From positions 1 through 61,283 of the forward strand of contig JAOUHG010000020.1 in assembly GCA_029865265.1 (NCBI GenBank): a stretch of DNA of 61,283 nt, given 5' to 3'. The position numbers and the translations under genes are program-made. This DNA comes from Candidatus Krumholzibacteriia bacterium (GTDB lineage: Bacteria > Krumholzibacteriota > Krumholzibacteriia > WVZY01 > JAKEHA01). Below the pieces are notes generated by a model that made no database searches, was not told the DNA's origin, and was given only the letters and a program-made list of their open reading frames with translations. This document shows positions 59,925 to 61,283 of the stretch, one piece after another (within the stretch, counting starts at the first letter, position 1; the number at the start of each line of letters is the position of its first letter).

Positions 59925-61283
59925 TCATCGGCTGGGCTGCAGAGTGCCCGCATCGACAGAACCGATGCGGGCACTCTGTCTTTCTATCAACCCCGCCTCA
60001 CGGACAAACACTGAGTACCCGATTCGGCCAAGAAACCGTCGTGCCAACCCCTCTTGCTCCAAATTTGCGATGATGCTACGGATGTCATCTTCATAAGACT
60101 CTAGAATGCGTCCGGCATCCTCCAAGCGTCCACAACGAGCATAACCGCGAAACATCACGGGCAGCATGTCAAGGCGTGTTGACATTGGCAAGCGACCGAC
60201 GAGATCATCACACGCGGCAAGCAATCGCAACACCTCTGCCCGCGGGCTTCGCTGATGGAGGGAATAAGTCAACTCCGCGAGACTATGCTTTGCTCTTGCT
60301 TCTACGTTTTCAAACTCACGGTAGGTCTTTCGAACACTCTTGAGCAGCCTTCCACACGCTTCAACTTCTCCCATAAGCAGAAGTGCCCTGGCCTCGCCAG
60401 ATGCAGCACGCATTGCATCGTCGCGACGCCCGCCTTGCAAACACTTGCGGCGCGCATAAGAATAGACATCGTACGCTTCTCGCCAACGACCCAACCGTAG
60501 CAACTGATCGCCACTGCCCAAGGTCAGCGAGCCCTGTTCTCCTATATCGGATGTTTGCTTGAGTGCCGCCACAGCACCAACGCCCAACACGCGAGCCCTA
60601 CGACTCCCAATCAGTTCATGCAAGTCATGCTGAAGGGCGCTCGCCTGCACAAAATCGGACTTCCGTGACGTCTCGCGCAATAGAGGCATCGCGCGGTTGT
60701 AGTATCGCACTGCGTTTCCAAACGCACCGTAACGCTCTGAATAATAGGCCACGCGCCACCACGAGCTTGCCAGCAAAGCCTTTTGCCCAAGGTACTGAGC
60801 CACCCACAACCCCTTCTCACGATACTTGATGGCCCGTGCGTGATCCCCAACCTCGCAATATGCAGACGCCGCTTGTGCGTACAGCTGGTACTGCCTGAGA
60901 AGCAAGCGCTCTCGGGCAACCGATCGCATCGTAGTCGCTGCGATCCGAAGTGCCTGTTCCGGCCGACCAGAATCGACCTCGGCAATCACCCGAAGTATCT
61001 GGATCATTGCCAACTCATCGATGAAGAGACAATCTGCCGCAATGTCGTGCGCCCTGTTCAAGTATCGACCGGCCGCGGGAGTCGCTAACCCTGGCTGGAG
61101 CAACGCCTGGTACACGGCGAGCTTGCATTGTTCACGCGGCGTCAGGCGGTGGGCGTTACGTTGCACCCGGGCGGCAACCTTCAGGCCGACCTTGTGCAGA
61201 CTCATGTTGTACAGGGCGAGCATGTGCTCGACTTGGAGTCGAGCCACCAGCGCCTTGCTGGTCTTTGGTGCATTCTTGAGCGC
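59925..61283 (-). CDS. Large TPR protein (N-terminus beyond window)
   Basis: An open frame of 452 residues that runs off the right edge. An in-frame GTG at 61247 could start it, but the frame stays open to the window end with protein-like sequence (KNAPKTSKALVARLQ), so I regard it as partial. It is built of helical TPR-like repeats: RPEQALRIAATTMRSV, DHARAIKYREKGLWVAQYLG, FGNAVRYYNRAMPLL, GRWREAYDVYSYARRKCL and GRLEDAGRILESYEDDI. No catalytic domain is visible. The repeats resemble those of the sigma-54 activator nearby in style and lower GC. Its last codons are shared with the terminator of the convergent lipoprotein gene. Confidence 0.8.
   Translation of the reverse strand, partial: ALKNAPKTSKALVARLQVEHMLALYNMSLHKVGLKVAARVQRNAHRLTPREQCKLAVYQALLQPGLATPAAGRYLNRAHDIAADCLFIDELAMIQILRVIAEVDSGRPEQALRIAATTMRSVARERLLLRQYQLYAQAASAYCEVGDHARAIKYREKGLWVAQYLGQKALLASSWWRVAYYSERYGAFGNAVRYYNRAMPLLRETSRKSDFVQASALQHDLHELIGSRRARVLGVGAVAALKQTSDIGEQGSLTLGSGDQLLRLGRWREAYDVYSYARRKCLQGGRRDDAMRAASGEARALLLMGEVEACGRLLKSVRKTYREFENVEARAKHSLAELTYSLHQRSPRAEVLRLLAACDDLVGRLPMSTRLDMLPVMFRGYARCGRLEDAGRILESYEDDIRSIIANLEQEGLARRFLGRIGYSVFVREAGLIERQSARIGSVDAGTLQPSR
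59940..59985 (+). terminator. Perfect 16-bp terminator hairpin for the small lipoprotein
   Basis: CAGAGTGCCCGCATCG (59940-59955) pairs perfectly with CGATGCGGGCACTCTG (59963-59978) around ACAGAAC, and a T-rich tail (TCTTTCT) follows. It ends the + strand transcript. The same bases encode the last residues of the convergent TPR protein. Confidence 0.85.

Overview
This is a gene-dense, high-GC (mid-60s percent by eye) chromosomal window from a Gram-negative-type bacterium. It carries many lipoprotein signals, a Sec-exported nitrous oxide reductase of the clade II kind, and a C-terminal SPNPFNP-type sorting or FlgD-like domain. That mix suits an uncultivated lineage near the FCB group (Eisenbacteria, Krumholzibacteriota or Latescibacterota-like). 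No rRNA or tRNA is visible to settle the taxonomy. I see no CRISPR array, IS element or prophage.

Layout. 1-5069 (minus): a leucine-degradation operon (methylcrotonyl-CoA carboxylase with its alpha chain split into two genes, plus methylglutaconyl-CoA hydratase) running into uppP. 5186-9190: assorted small genes, including several lipoproteins. 9378-15936: a complete SUF iron-sulfur operon (sufB, C, D, S, U, a SufT-like gene), a bacilliredoxin and an unknown protein, behind a terminator hairpin and an IscR-like palindrome. 15947-25338: a LOG protein, a HAD phosphatase, an ECF sigma factor with a tiny anti-sigma factor, asparagine synthase, rhodanese and MauE-like proteins, a polysaccharide flippase, an HTH-EIIA fusion regulator and an M20 peptidase. 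25512-31770: DUF2231 and PIG-L proteins, an unusual flavoprotein/polyferredoxin fusion, ferritin, a sulfotransferase and a broken beta-propeller gene.

31807-45215 is a single-strand run of 14 protein genes. It encodes every step from erythrose-4-phosphate plus PEP to chorismate and on to tryptophan: trpE-G-D-C-F-B-A, aroF, aroA, aroE, aroC, a fused aroK-aroB, and aroQ. It begins with a near-consensus promoter and a leader peptide with tandem Trp codons. The leader can fold as a terminator or as a competing antiterminator, which is a classical attenuator. 45314-52438 is a clade II nos cluster (Rrf2 regulator, cytochrome c, nosZ, a membrane-domain/NosL fusion, nosD, nosF, nosY). 52686-55436 is a divergent KamA-type radical SAM enzyme paired with a PLP aminotransferase.

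The most unusual stretch is 55440-61283, which looks lower in GC. A 1011-residue TPR-GAF-AAA+-Fis sigma-54 activator is translationally coupled (TGATG) to an upstream gene for a small exported polypeptide. Beyond a 957-bp intergenic region holding several 18-bp palindromes lies a good -24/-12 sigma-54 promoter. It drives a 55-residue lipoprotein with a perfect terminator, and this converges on a second large TPR protein cut by the window edge. I propose a sigma-54-linked, TPR-sensed small-exported-peptide system. The gene and site calls come from the sequence; the signalling role is inference.
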